Shown in pieces: positions 7,282 to 16,305 of a stretch of DNA of 19,636 nucleotides. The DNA is taken from the NCBI GenBank assembly GCA_002704345.1, contig PAGD01000024.1, positions 48,637-68,272 of the forward strand. The letters run 5' to 3'. The position numbers and the translations under genes were made by a program. Position 1 is the first letter of the stretch; each line of letters begins with the position of its first letter. This DNA is from Rhodobiaceae bacterium. Its GTDB lineage: Bacteria > Pseudomonadota > Alphaproteobacteria > MED-G09. Below the pieces are notes generated by a model, which saw only the letters and a list, made by a program, of their open reading frames with translations, was not told the origin of the DNA and did no database searches.

Positions 7282-8559
7282 ATGGACTTTTCTATACCGC
7301 AAGAAATTCTAGATTACTTGGATGTCCTTGATAGCTTTATTGAAAAAAAAATTAAACCATTAGAAGAAAAGGACGATAATATTCGTTTTTTTGATCATCG
7401 TAGAGAGCATTCTAGAACTGATTGGGATCGTGATGGGCTTCCGTCAGAAGATTGGGAAAATTTATTAGGTGAGATGCGGAGATTAGCTGATGAGGATGGT
7501 CATTTAAGATATGGCCTACCAATCGAGTATGGCGGTAAGAATGGATCCAATTTATCGATGGCAATCATTAGAGAACATTTAGCTGCAAAAGGATTGGGTT
7601 TACATAATGATTTGCAAAATGAAAATTCAATTGTAGGTAATTTCCCCCAAATTTTAATGTTTAGAGATTTCGGTACCTCAGACCAAAAAGATAAATTTAT
7701 AACGGGAATGTTAGACGGTAGTATTAAAATATCATTCGGTTTGACTGAACCAGATCATGGATCTGATGCAACATGGATGGACACTTATGCAAAACCAGAA
7801 AAAAGAGATGGTATTGATGGGTGGCTAATCAATGGATCAAAAACTTGGAATACCGGACTTCATAAAGCAAATTATGATATGATTTTTGCTCGCACGAGTG
7901 GTGATAATGGCTCCCCAAAAGGCATCTCTTGCTTTTTAGTTCCTACATCAGCTGATGGTTTTAATATTGAAGAATTTATGTGGACTTTCAATATGCCAAC
8001 TGATCACGCCTTAATAAGTATGAAAAATGTCTGGGTACCATCTACTTCAATCTTAGGTGAATTAGATAAAGGTCTTGATCTTGCACAACATTTTGTTCAT
8101 GAAAATAGAATTCGTCAAGCTGCTTCGGGTGTAGGGGCTGCTCAGTATTGTATTAATATGAGTGTTAATTATGCGAATGAAAGAAAGCCATTTGGTAAGG
8201 CGCTATCAACTAACCAAGCCATTCAGTTTCCATTAACAGAGCTACATACAGAATGTGAGATGATAAGAAATTTGGTTTATAAGACTGCCTGGCAAATGGA
8301 TCAGATGAGTAAGCCTGAGGTTGCTATTAATTTGTCTGATAAAGTGTCAATGTGCAACTATCGTTCTAATAGATTAGTTTGCCAAGCTGCAGATCAGGCT
8401 ATTCAAGTACATGGTGGTATTGGTTACTCACGTCACAAACCATTTGAACATATATACAGGCACCATAGAAGGTATAGAATTACTGAAGGCTCAGAGGAGA
8501 TTCAGATAAGAAAGGTTGCTGGGTATCTTTTTAATTTCTTAAAACGAGAAAAAAAATAA
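7282..8559 (+). CDS. Acyl-CoA dehydrogenase family protein
   Basis: A 425-residue flavoenzyme that oxidises an acyl-CoA to the 2,3-enoyl-CoA, passing electrons to ETF. The N-terminal helical domain is followed by the FAD/substrate signature FGLTEPDHGSDAT (about 152-164), a beta middle domain with ITGxxxWNTG-like INGSKTWNTG, and the C-terminal helical domain with QAIQVHGGIGYSRHKP and ITEGSEEIQIRK. E402 in the TEGSEE stretch occupies the position of the catalytic glutamate of medium-chain enzymes (the YEGT motif). The length is slightly above the usual 380-400, the extra residues being near the N-terminus (an acidic, Arg-rich segment). The exact chain or branched substrate cannot be assigned. 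It is followed after 10 nt by the Sel1-repeat gene, probably in one transcript, and divergent from the helicase operon. Confidence 0.92.
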   Translation: MDFSIPQEILDYLDVLDSFIEKKIKPLEEKDDNIRFFDHRREHSRTDWDRDGLPSEDWENLLGEMRRLADEDGHLRYGLPIEYGGKNGSNLSMAIIREHLAAKGLGLHNDLQNENSIVGNFPQILMFRDFGTSDQKDKFITGMLDGSIKISFGLTEPDHGSDATWMDTYAKPEKRDGIDGWLINGSKTWNTGLHKANYDMIFARTSGDNGSPKGISCFLVPTSADGFNIEEFMWTFNMPTDHALISMKNVWVPSTSILGELDKGLDLAQHFVHENRIRQAASGVGAAQYCINMSVNYANERKPFGKALSTNQAIQFPLTELHTECEMIRNLVYKTAWQMDQMSKPEVAINLSDKVSMCNYRSNRLVCQAADQAIQVHGGIGYSRHKPFEHIYRHHRRYRITEGSEEIQIRKVAGYLFNFLKREKK

Positions 8560-8569
8560 GGGAATAACT

Positions 8570-9415
8570 ATGAGAATTTTTCATATTTTAATTATTATAT
8601 TTGTGGGAATATTTTTATTAAGCAATGATGCTGAATCTCAGCTATCTATCGATACAGATATAGCAATATTAAAAGCCCAATCAGACGAAGGCAACTCTGA
8701 CGCTAAGTTTTACTTAGGAACGCTATATTATATTGGGAGAGGCATGAATCAAGATTTTGGTAGAGCAATTAAACTTTTTGAGGAGGCTTCTGATGGAGGT
8801 AATGTATCTGCAACTTTTAATTTAGGAATTATTTATGCAAAAGGAAGAGGAGTCGATGTAGATGAAAAGAAGGCTTTTGATTACTATAAAAAATCAGCTT
8901 TTGGTGGCCTTCCTCAAGCTCAGTATAATTATGCATTATGGCTCAGAGAGGGTAGGGTTGGTGAAGCTAATCCAATTGAGGCTGTGGAGTGGTTCAGAGC
9001 TTCGGCCAATAAAAACTTTGACCGGTCATTAATTGAGCTTGCTAAAGGTTACGAAACTGGCGTTGCTGGAAGGCGTGACTATAGAGAGGCTGTTAAGCTG
9101 TACAGGAGGGCAAGAGTAAATGATGATTCTAGGGATAATTCACCATATTTACAGGCAACCTTTCACCTTGGCAGATTGTATTTAAAAGGCCTTGGCGTAT
9201 CTCAGGATACTAAAAAGGGTATTAAGTTTATAAGAGAAGCTGCTGAAGGAAGAGTAAACACAGCATTAGTTGAGATGGGAAGAATTTATGAAGAAGGCAG
9301 ATACCTAAATAGAGACCTAAATTCTGCTCTAATTTATTTTACCCAATCTAGAGATAATGGCTTACTTGGCTCTGAGGATGATATTGCTAGGGTTAAGAAA
9401 AAATTGGGGTATTAG
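8570..9415 (+). CDS. Secreted Sel1-like repeat protein
   Basis: A 281-residue protein with an N-terminal hydrophobic stretch (residues about 4-17) and a likely signal-peptide end near residue 23, so it is exported to the periplasm or envelope. From about residue 42 onward come five to six Sel1-type helical repeats, with the pattern A-x-x-x-L-G-x-x-Y-x-x-G-x-G-V and a following A-x-x-x-(Y/L/W)-(Y/F) helix. Examples are YLGTLYYIGRGM, NLGIIYAKGRGV and HLGRLYLKGLGV. Such repeats mediate protein-protein contacts; no catalytic domain is present. It begins 10 nt after the acyl-CoA dehydrogenase stop with AAGGGAA as ribosome site, suggesting an operon, though a functional link between them is not evident. 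Confidence 0.88.
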   Translation: MRIFHILIIIFVGIFLLSNDAESQLSIDTDIAILKAQSDEGNSDAKFYLGTLYYIGRGMNQDFGRAIKLFEEASDGGNVSATFNLGIIYAKGRGVDVDEKKAFDYYKKSAFGGLPQAQYNYALWLREGRVGEANPIEAVEWFRASANKNFDRSLIELAKGYETGVAGRRDYREAVKLYRRARVNDDSRDNSPYLQATFHLGRLYLKGLGVSQDTKKGIKFIREAAEGRVNTALVEMGRIYEEGRYLNRDLNSALIYFTQSRDNGLLGSEDDIARVKKKLGY

Positions 9416-9434
9416 ATTGCTTAGTAAATCTATC

Positions 9435-9461
9435 TTGACGTATGCATAATAGGTATATAAA
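9435..9461 (+). promoter_or_regulatory. putative promoter of rpmB
   Basis: TTGACG at 9435-9440 is a near-consensus -35 sequence, and TATAAA at 9456-9461 can serve as -10, though the spacer of 15 nt is short. It lies in the 84-nt gap before rpmB, where a strong promoter would be expected. No terminator hairpin is visible between the Sel1 gene and this site. Confidence 0.4.
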
Positions 9462-9499
9462 ACCCAAGCATAACTTAAATAAAAAATTGGTATTTAATA

Positions 9500-9775
9500 A
9501 TGTCTAGACAATGTGAACTTAGCGGAAAAGGTGTGATGACAGGAAACAATGTCAGTCATGCTAAAAATAGAACAAGAAGAAGATTCTTGCCTAATTTATG
9601 TAATGTTAGCCTTGCAAGTGATAAACTTAATCAAAAAATCCGTTTCAGGGTAAGTGCACACGCTCTTCGCTCAGTTGAACATGTTGGTGGCTTGGATAAT
9701 TTTTTAATTAAGGCAAAAGACTCAAATTTATCAATTAAAGCTAGAAAGCTTAAAAAAAGAATAGTTAGCGCTTAA
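9500..9775 (+). CDS. rpmB: 50S ribosomal protein L28
   Basis: A 91-residue basic protein that matches L28 along its whole length: the start [20 protein letters not shown], then the Arg-rich [11 protein letters not shown], and a C-terminal part with [20 protein letters not shown] typical of the longer alphaproteobacterial form. It is a structural component of the large subunit. Only one cysteine is present near the N-terminus, so it is of the zinc-free type. Its stop codon overlaps the stop of the convergent cobT, so the two 3' ends share bases. Neighbourhood with cobT is common in Alphaproteobacteria. No strong Shine-Dalgarno precedes it. Confidence 0.97.
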   Translation: MSRQCELSGKGVMTGNNVSHAKNRTRRRFLPNLCNVSLASDKLNQKIRFRVSAHALRSVEHVGGLDNFLIKAKDSNLSIKARKLKKRIVSA

Positions 9776-11628
9776 GCTTTAATTTTAATTTTCTTTTTAT
9801 ATTTTGACGAATTAAACTCTTCATCGAATAAGCCGGCTAATTGTTCTGTTATCGCCCCACCAAGTTGCTCAGCATCTACTATTGTTACGGCTTTTCTATA
9901 ATATCTATTTACATCATGACCAATTCCAATTGCAGTTAATTCAATTGAGGAATCTAACTCTATTTTTTGAATCACTTGCTTAAGGTGGCGCTCAAGGTAA
10001 TTGCCTGCGTTTACTGAAAGTGTGGAGTCATCAACCGGAGCTCCATCAGAAATAACCATAAGAATTTTTCTTTGTTCTGTCCTAGCTAATAATCTTCTGT
10101 GTGCCCACTCTAGAGCTTCCCCATCAATATTTTCTTTTAATAAGCCCTCTCTTAACATTAGTCCAAGATTTCGTTTTGACCTTCTCCAAGGTTCATCAGC
10201 CGTTTTATAAATGATATGACGAAGGTCATTTAAACGGCCAGGGGCAGGTTGTTTACCTTCTTCAAGCCAAGATTCCCTTGATTTTCCGCCTTTCCAGGCT
10301 TTTGTAGTAAAGCCTAAAACTTCTGTTTTAACAGAACATCTTTCAAGAGTTCTTGCTAAAATATCTGCGCACATAGCAGCAATTGTAATTGGTCTTCCTC
10401 TCATCGAGCCTGAATTATCAATTAATAGTGATACAACTGTATCTCGAAACTCAATATCTTTTTCCATTTTAAAAGATAGCGGTGATGTTGGATCAATAAT
10501 AACGCGAGTCAATTTTGAAACATCCAAAAGACCCTCTTCGAGATCAAATTCCCAAGACCGATTCTGTTGTGCCAATAATTTTCTTTGTAATTTATTTGCT
10601 AACCTTGTTACTGCTCCTTGTAAATGATTGAGCTGTTGGTCTAAATATTCTCTTAATCTTTCAAGCTCTTCCATTTCACATAAATCAACAGCTTTAATTT
10701 CTTCATCAAATTTTTCAGTAAAAATTTTATATGGAAGCTCTCTCCTTTGCTCATTATCGTTGCCCCTACCTCTAGCAGCTTGGGCAAGATCATCATCTTC
10801 ACTTTCTGACTCTTCGCCAATTTCAGACATGTCTGTCTCTAATGAGTCATCTTCTTCTGGGATTCCATCTTCAACGTCCATATCATCTGACTGTGTTTCA
10901 TCTTCTGAGCTAGATTGATCTTCCTCAGAGTCTGATAGTTCTTCATTTTCATTTTGATCACTATCATCTTCTTGATCTTCTTCGGATGGATCCTCCCCTA
11001 GCTCATCTCCAAGCTCTAAATCACCAATTAATTTCCTAGTAATTTTGGCATATTCTTTTTGATCTTGAAGAGCTTGAGTTAGTTCATCAATTGAAGTTTC
11101 GGCTCTTTCCTCTATCCATTTTTTCCATGGTTCAATATATTCTTGTGCTTCTTCAATCTTACTTCCGGTTAATCGCTCCATCACTAAATATGATAGTGCC
11201 TCAATCATTTTACCTTCTGGACTATCATTATTTACGCTTAAAACTTTTCTTTTTATTTTAGTTTTTTCCTTTTCTATTAAATTACTAGCAACACCAGACA
11301 TTGCATTAGAACCTAATGCGTCGCATCTTACTTTTTCAAGAGCATTATATATTCCTTTAGCATTCTGTCCTTTTGGTGCATATTTTTCATCAACGACTTC
11401 TTTATGATGAGCTAGGTATAAGGCTAATGAGTCAGCTTCACCTCTTAAGGAGTTGATTTGATCAGAGTCCATATTTTTGTTTGGCATTGGTAATCTTGCT
11501 TTAAGGCCGCTTATATTACCTTTATCAGAACCAAAACTGACAGTTAATTCATCTTGCTTTGATATCGAGCGCATTGCCATGGTAAGGGCTCGTTTAAATT
11601 CATCAATATCTGTATATTTATTTGTCAC
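9772..11628 (-). CDS. cobT: CobT-like VWA protein (cobaltochelatase subunit family)
   Basis: A 618-residue protein. Residues 1-200 are the CobT N-terminal domain, and residues about 203-281 are an extremely acidic, Ser-rich linker of Asp and Glu. From about 395 a von Willebrand A domain carries the MIDAS motif DNSGSM (404-409) and a later SDGAPVDD. In cobalamin makers CobT works with the AAA+ protein CobS and the large CobN to insert cobalt. No other cob gene is visible here, and CobS/CobT pairs are retained in many Alphaproteobacteria beside bolA and rpmB, so a second role is possible. The start is GTG at 11628, inside the cobS end (11-nt overlap), so the two are translationally coupled. The length fits the family (about 600-640). 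Confidence 0.94.
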   Translation of the reverse strand: MTNKYTDIDEFKRALTMAMRSISKQDELTVSFGSDKGNISGLKARLPMPNKNMDSDQINSLRGEADSLALYLAHHKEVVDEKYAPKGQNAKGIYNALEKVRCDALGSNAMSGVASNLIEKEKTKIKRKVLSVNNDSPEGKMIEALSYLVMERLTGSKIEEAQEYIEPWKKWIEERAETSIDELTQALQDQKEYAKITRKLIGDLELGDELGEDPSEEDQEDDSDQNENEELSDSEEDQSSSEDETQSDDMDVEDGIPEEDDSLETDMSEIGEESESEDDDLAQAARGRGNDNEQRRELPYKIFTEKFDEEIKAVDLCEMEELERLREYLDQQLNHLQGAVTRLANKLQRKLLAQQNRSWEFDLEEGLLDVSKLTRVIIDPTSPLSFKMEKDIEFRDTVVSLLIDNSGSMRGRPITIAAMCADILARTLERCSVKTEVLGFTTKAWKGGKSRESWLEEGKQPAPGRLNDLRHIIYKTADEPWRRSKRNLGLMLREGLLKENIDGEALEWAHRRLLARTEQRKILMVISDGAPVDDSTLSVNAGNYLERHLKQVIQKIELDSSIELTAIGIGHDVNRYYRKAVTIVDAEQLGGAITEQLAGLFDEEFNSSKYKKKIKIKA

Positions 11629-12625
11629 TATCGCTTTCTGATTTTAAAGTTACAGATGTATCAATTAATTCCTCACCAAAGCTTCTCTGATAAAACTCTG
11701 CAATAGTTTGACGTTCTAATTCATCACACTTATTTAGGAAAGTTAATTTAAAGCTTAAACCTATATCTTCTAAGATTTCAGTATTTTGTGCCCAGGTTAA
11801 AACCGTTCTAGGACTCATGACTGTTGAAATATCTCCGTTGATAAAGCTATTTCTAGTTAAATCAGCAACCCTTATCATTTTTGAAATGATTTGTTTGCCA
11901 TCCTTATTATTAAAACTTTTTGCTTTTGAAGAAACTATATTTAACTCATCTTCATGAGGTAGGTAATTTAACGCACTTACGATAGACCACCTATCCATTT
12001 GACCCTGATTGATTTGTTGGGTTCCATGATAAAGACCGGATGTATCACCTAAGCCAACGGTATTGGTTGTTGCAAATAAGCGAAAGTATTTATGCGGTGT
12101 TATAATTTTATTTTGATCAAGAAGGGTTAGTTTACCAGAAATTTCAAGAACTCTTTGTATAACAAACATTACATCTGGTCGTCCTGCATCATATTCATCA
12201 AAGACTAGTGCTACAGGGTTTTGAATAGCCCAAGGTAATAATCCTTCACGAAATTCAGTTATTTGTTTTCCATCTTTTAAAGTAATCATATCTTTACCAA
12301 TAAGATCAATTCTACTGACGTGGCTATCTAGATTAATCCTAATGCAGGGCCAATTTAATCTAGCAGCTATCTGTTCAATATGAGTGGATTTACCTGTACC
12401 ATGATAACCCTGCACCATTACTCTTCTGTCATGAGAAAATCCTGCTAGAATAGCTATAGTTGTCTCGTGATTAAACAAATAATCTTCATCAATTTCTGGA
12501 ACATATTCATTTGTTTTTGAATATGCTGGAACCTTTAAATCAGTATCAAGTCCAAAAATTTCTTTAACAGATAATTCAATATCGGGACTTCCAATATCAA
12601 TAGTTGTTTTTGTATCAGTGCTCAT
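11618..12625 (-). CDS. cobS: CobS-like AAA+ ATPase (cobaltochelatase subunit family)
   Basis: A 335-residue MoxR-type AAA+ ATPase. It has Walker [10 protein letters not shown] (73-81), Walker [10 protein letters not shown] (about 140-148), and sensor-1-like LFATTNTVG. The N-terminal 50 residues match the CobS N-domain. It forms ring complexes with CobT, using ATP to remodel a partner; in B12 synthesis that partner is CobN. A good AAGGAAC at 12632-12638 precedes the ATG. Upstream is the J-domain gene (53-nt gap), downstream cobT overlaps by 11 nt. The length agrees with the family (about 330). Confidence 0.95.
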   Translation of the reverse strand: MSTDTKTTIDIGSPDIELSVKEIFGLDTDLKVPAYSKTNEYVPEIDEDYLFNHETTIAILAGFSHDRRVMVQGYHGTGKSTHIEQIAARLNWPCIRINLDSHVSRIDLIGKDMITLKDGKQITEFREGLLPWAIQNPVALVFDEYDAGRPDVMFVIQRVLEISGKLTLLDQNKIITPHKYFRLFATTNTVGLGDTSGLYHGTQQINQGQMDRWSIVSALNYLPHEDELNIVSSKAKSFNNKDGKQIISKMIRVADLTRNSFINGDISTVMSPRTVLTWAQNTEILEDIGLSFKLTFLNKCDELERQTIAEFYQRSFGEELIDTSVTLKSESDSDK

Positions 12626-12678
12626 AAATAAGTTCCTTTATTTTATTAATACGATTGTTTAGCAAATTCAGATATAAT

Positions 12679-13296
12679 TTAACAGTGCCCTTGTGATTTT
12701 AAAGTTTTGTAGGCACTTATTACTTCCTTTAATAAATCTTCTTGAGAGTTATCACCCCCATTTGTATCTGGATGAAGACTTTTGACAACTTCTTTAAATT
12801 TTTTTCTTATATCACTTTTGCTTGAAAGGGAGCTGAAATCAAGGAGCTTATATGCTTTCTCAGATATTTTTCCTTTTTTTATTTTAGATTGTCTCTCATA
12901 TTTGGATGTTTTATCTTTTTCAAATAAATCAAAAGGATCGTCAAAAGCACTCCCATCATTTTTTGCAAATTTTGAAAAGTAATTAGCGTGGGGATTTGTA
13001 CCTGATTTCCAAGTAGGTCTATGCCCAATTATTGCAGAAATTTGATAATCAATAATTTCTTCCTCGCTCATACCCTCAAAGAAATTATAATTTTTGTTAA
13101 ACTCTTTTATGTGATTGAGGCAATAAAAAAATTTTGCTGCTGATTTGGTTTTTGCTTGGAACTCACCATGCTCATTGCAGCCTCCGTAATCACAAGGTCG
13201 TTTCTTGGATAAATTTTTTGGTTTTATCCTTAAATTATTAAAATATTTTGGGCTCGGCCTCATTTTCAGATTAATTCCTGTATTATTCATAAACAT
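12679..13296 (-). CDS. J-domain protein with N-terminal zinc-binding motif
   Basis: A 205-residue protein. C35-x4-C40-x18-C59-x2-H62 looks like a zinc site, a middle region follows, and residues about 148-203 form a J domain with the HPD tripeptide at 175-177 in SLHPDTNGGD. The J domain should stimulate the ATPase of a DnaK-type chaperone. The gene is not classical DnaJ: the J domain is C-terminal and no G/F or CxxCxGxG repeats are present. This type of gene stands beside cobS and bolA in many Alphaproteobacteria, so it may act as a cochaperone for CobST, which is inference. Starts at 13296, 13290 or 13263 are possible, with no clear ribosome site. Confidence 0.85.
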   Translation of the reverse strand: MFMNNTGINLKMRPSPKYFNNLRIKPKNLSKKRPCDYGGCNEHGEFQAKTKSAAKFFYCLNHIKEFNKNYNFFEGMSEEEIIDYQISAIIGHRPTWKSGTNPHANYFSKFAKNDGSAFDDPFDLFEKDKTSKYERQSKIKKGKISEKAYKLLDFSSLSSKSDIRKKFKEVVKSLHPDTNGGDNSQEDLLKEVISAYKTLKSQGHC

Positions 13297-13308
13297 TCGA
13301 TTTTAACT

Positions 13309-13314
13309 TATAAT
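13309..13314 (+). promoter_or_regulatory. putative -10 box for bolA
   Basis: A perfect TATAAT lies 22 nt before the bolA ATG, in the 40-nt gap between the divergent J-domain and bolA genes. This would give a very short leader of about 15 nt. No clear -35 box is seen, and it would fall inside the start of the J-domain gene. Confidence 0.38.
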
Positions 13315-13336
13315 CTGATATAGATAAAATATAAAA

Positions 13337-13603
13337 ATGGAAATAAAAGAAAATATTATAAAGAAATTATCGTTGGCACTTTCTCCTTTATTCATTGAAG
13401 TAGAAGACCAATCACATTTGCATGCAGGTCATAATGAAGCCGCCAAGAATGGTGGAACACACTTTAAAATATCTATAAAATCTAGCAAATTTAATAATAT
13501 TAAACCTATTGAAAGACATAGAATTGCTATGAATATTCTTAAAGAAGAATTTAATAATGGATTACATGCTGTTTCATTTGATTTAAAGGGTTCAAAAGAT
13601 TAA
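13337..13603 (+). CDS. bolA: BolA-family protein
   Basis: An 88-residue protein with the BolA fold pattern. It has VEDQSHLHAGH (22-32), THFKI (41-45), then ERHRIAMNIL (59-68) containing the conserved RH, and GLHAVSFDLKG at the end. The histidines H61 and H77 are at positions used for binding a shared [2Fe-2S] cluster with a monothiol glutaredoxin in characterised homologues. The role is iron-sulfur cluster trafficking or iron sensing. The gene is divergent from the J-domain gene and 49 nt upstream of the TonB-dependent receptor on the same strand. Whether they are cotranscribed is unknown, but iron-related biology of both would be consistent. Confidence 0.95.
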   Translation: MEIKENIIKKLSLALSPLFIEVEDQSHLHAGHNEAAKNGGTHFKISIKSSKFNNIKPIERHRIAMNILKEEFNNGLHAVSFDLKGSKD

Positions 13604-13633
13604 ATCTTATCTAAATTTTATATAAATCTTCTC

Positions 13634-13640
13634 GGGGGGG
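13634..13640 (+). repeat. G7 homopolymer upstream of the TonB-dependent receptor
   Basis: Seven consecutive G residues stand alone in a very AT-rich 49-nt leader, 12 nt before the ATG of the receptor gene. They may serve as a G-rich ribosome-binding sequence (distance on the long side) or as a slippage-prone tract. No other run of this length was noticed in the window. Confidence 0.6.
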
Positions 13641-13652
13641 TCAATTTTATTA

Positions 13653-16292
13653 ATGTTTAAAAAAAATATTTATACATTTATTTTTGTAATTTTATTTTAC
13701 TCAAATCATATTACTTTGGCGCAAGATAATGCGATAGAGGAAATTATAGTTACTGGGTCTTATATTAAGGTTACTTCAAAGGATGGATCATCACCCGTAG
13801 ATATTATCGCAAGACAAGAAATTAATGGGCTTGGAGCTTTTTTAGCATCTGATATTACGAGAAACTTATCCATTAACTCAGGATCTGAGAATAATACTGA
13901 TGCATTTACTTCAGGTAGTACGCAGGGTACCTCGAATATTAATTTGAGGGGACTAGGCTTATCCTCAACGTTAGTTTTGATTGATGGAAGAAGGCAAACA
14001 GTGACTGGCGCAACAGCAAACGATGGAAGTGTTTTTGTTAACACATCCACTATACCTTTAATAGCTATTGATAGGGTTGAAGTTCTTAAGGAAGGTGCAG
14101 CATCAATATATGGTTCAGATGCGGTTGCTGGAGTAGTTAATTATATTTTTCGAAGAGATTTTGTTGGAGCTGAATTTGAATTATCTAATCAAAAAGCAGA
14201 TGCAGGAGGTCAAGAGGATAGATCGTTAAGTTTTATAATTGGAAATGAAACTAATAGTTTAAATTGGGTTTTATCAGCAAGCCTTCTTGATCGATCAGCT
14301 ATGGGGGGAATTGAAAAACCTGAAATTTCTCAATTAGCAGTCAGTGGTTTAGGAAATAGCTTCCTTCTTTTTGGTCCATCAAATGTTGATAAAGGACCTT
14401 ATGAAGGCTCTTATAGTACATTTCAAAATGTACCAGACGCAAACTGTATTGAAAATAAAGGCATTATTATTCCACAAGGCAGTGGTTCACGATGTGGTTT
14501 TTTATATGGACCAAGATTCAATCTTGTAAATGATGAAGACCACGAAAATTTTTATGGCTCAATAAAACAAGAATTGAATAATGGAATAATTATTGATGCA
14601 GACTTTATGTATTCTTCAACCAAAGTAAATGATAATCCTCAATCACCTTCTTATCCTGCTCTTTCTTATTTGGAGACTAGTAACTTAATAATGCCAGAAA
14701 CAGCAGGAAATCCCTTTGGCGTTCCTGTAATGTGGCTTGGACGTCCTTTAGGATCATCGTATCCATCCCCTTTAGCTCCGAGAAGCATTGACGCTAAAAG
14801 ATTCTCATTAGGTATGTCTGGAGAATTTAGAAATGGCTTTGATTGGGATATTCATTTTACATCAAGTGAAGACGAGGGATATATAAGTCAGCCAGATACA
14901 AGTACTCAAAGATTTACGAGTGCCATTAAAGGCCAAGGAGGTGAAACGGGTGACCAAACTTGGAATCTTTTTGATCCTTCTGCTAATACATCCTCGCTAG
15001 TCAATTGGATCTCAACTAAACAAGAAACATGGACCAATAATCAATTGGATGTTTTAGACTTTGTTTTTTCTGGAGATATAAAAACTAATGCGTTTGCAAA
15101 TATTTCTATGGCGGCTGGATTACAACTTAGAAAAGAAGAATTTTCTGTAACACGCGATAAAGACTCGCGCATAGAATTTGATGCTAATGGAAATATTTCA
15201 AAACCAGCGGATTTATTATTTTTAGGGGGTGGTATAGAGGCAAGTTCAAAAAGAGATGCAATAGCAGCTTTTGCTGAATTTTCTGTTCAGTTAAGTGATA
15301 ACCTTTTACTTAAAACAGCACTTCGATACGAGGAATTGGAAGATGATAATACTTTTGATCCTAAAGTGTCTTTGCGTTACAAACTTTCAGATACTGTTGT
15401 TTTACGAGGATCATTAAGTACATCGTTTAGGGAGCCTTCATTATCACAGCTTTATTCAGGTCAGGTTGGTTTGCAGGGTATCCAGGATTACTCTGAAGGA
15501 AGCCCAAAAGGTGGAACTACTTTTATTCGTATTGCTCAAAATGGAAACGATGGACTATCTCCCGAAGAGTCTGAAAATATAAATCTTGGTATTGTCTGGA
15601 GTCCTAAAGATAATTTAAGTTTTAAAATCGATTATTGGGCAATAGATTATTCAAACGTTATCACAATTGAAAGTCCGCAAGGTAAAGTGATAAATAATCC
15701 ATTAGACTCAGATGTTAAGAGAACTGTTGATGGAACTCTTATAGGTGTAACAACTAAATATTTTAATGCTGCAAATGTTGATACTAATGGTATTGATATT
15801 GAAATAAATTATAGTTTTGATACTGATTTAGGTTTATTAAATATTGGAATGAGGGGAACGCATATTTTAAAATATGAGATTCCAGATGCATCAGGTAGAT
15901 CTAAAGATGTGGTTGGATTATTTAACCATGACAATTTTGCTAGATCATTGCCTGAAACTAAAATTATTTTAAATGCAGACTTTATTAATAATCAGCATAC
16001 ATTTTCATTACTTGGTCGTTATACATCTGATTATAAAACGACTCGATTACTAAGTTCTTCAGCAAAAGAGTTGGGGTATGATCAAAATATAGACGAATGG
16101 CTAAGTATTGATTCAAGATACAGCTATTCCTTTGAGTTTAATGAAAATGAGATGCAACTTAGTTTAGGTATTAAAAATATTTTTGATGAGGACGCGCCCC
16201 AAGTCTATGATGCTGCTAATTTTAGTTATGACCCAAGGCAACATGATCCAAGAGGGCGATTAACTTATATTGGATTAAAACTATTAAGATAG
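13653..16292 (+). CDS. TonB-dependent outer-membrane receptor
   Basis: An 879-residue outer-membrane transporter. The signal peptide covers residues 1-23 (hydrophobic core 6-16, cleavage after LA), giving a mature start QDNAIEE. The TonB-box-like EEIIVTGS lies at 29-36. The plug domain runs to about residue 170 with INLRGLGLSSTLVLIDGRR, IPLIAIDRVEVLKEGAASIYGSDAVAGVVNY, the strongest family motifs. The rest is a beta barrel, ending in NIFDEDAPQVYDAANFSYDPRQHD and a last strand RLTYIGLKLLR. The final residue is Arg rather than the usual Phe. It imports large or scarce substrates using proton-motive force through TonB; the plug style resembles that of large receptors of Sphingomonads and other oligotrophs. 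No siderophore or B12 gene is adjacent, so the substrate is unknown. The 3' end meets corC convergently, 13 nt apart. Confidence 0.93.
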   Translation: MFKKNIYTFIFVILFYSNHITLAQDNAIEEIIVTGSYIKVTSKDGSSPVDIIARQEINGLGAFLASDITRNLSINSGSENNTDAFTSGSTQGTSNINLRGLGLSSTLVLIDGRRQTVTGATANDGSVFVNTSTIPLIAIDRVEVLKEGAASIYGSDAVAGVVNYIFRRDFVGAEFELSNQKADAGGQEDRSLSFIIGNETNSLNWVLSASLLDRSAMGGIEKPEISQLAVSGLGNSFLLFGPSNVDKGPYEGSYSTFQNVPDANCIENKGIIIPQGSGSRCGFLYGPRFNLVNDEDHENFYGSIKQELNNGIIIDADFMYSSTKVNDNPQSPSYPALSYLETSNLIMPETAGNPFGVPVMWLGRPLGSSYPSPLAPRSIDAKRFSLGMSGEFRNGFDWDIHFTSSEDEGYISQPDTSTQRFTSAIKGQGGETGDQTWNLFDPSANTSSLVNWISTKQETWTNNQLDVLDFVFSGDIKTNAFANISMAAGLQLRKEEFSVTRDKDSRIEFDANGNISKPADLLFLGGGIEASSKRDAIAAFAEFSVQLSDNLLLKTALRYEELEDDNTFDPKVSLRYKLSDTVVLRGSLSTSFREPSLSQLYSGQVGLQGIQDYSEGSPKGGTTFIRIAQNGNDGLSPEESENINLGIVWSPKDNLSFKIDYWAIDYSNVITIESPQGKVINNPLDSDVKRTVDGTLIGVTTKYFNAANVDTNGIDIEINYSFDTDLGLLNIGMRGTHILKYEIPDASGRSKDVVGLFNHDNFARSLPETKIILNADFINNQHTFSLLGRYTSDYKTTRLLSSSAKELGYDQNIDEWLSIDSRYSYSFEFNENEMQLSLGIKNIFDEDAPQVYDAANFSYDPRQHDPRGRLTYIGLKLLR

Positions 16293-16305
16293 ATGTTATT
16301 TTAAA

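Noticed and set aside
10830-11020. The acidic, Ser-rich repeat-like tract in cobT as a tandem repeat or frame error
   Set aside because: An acidic linker is a normal property of CobT proteins, the frame continues into a conserved VWA domain, and no exact repeat unit is visible.
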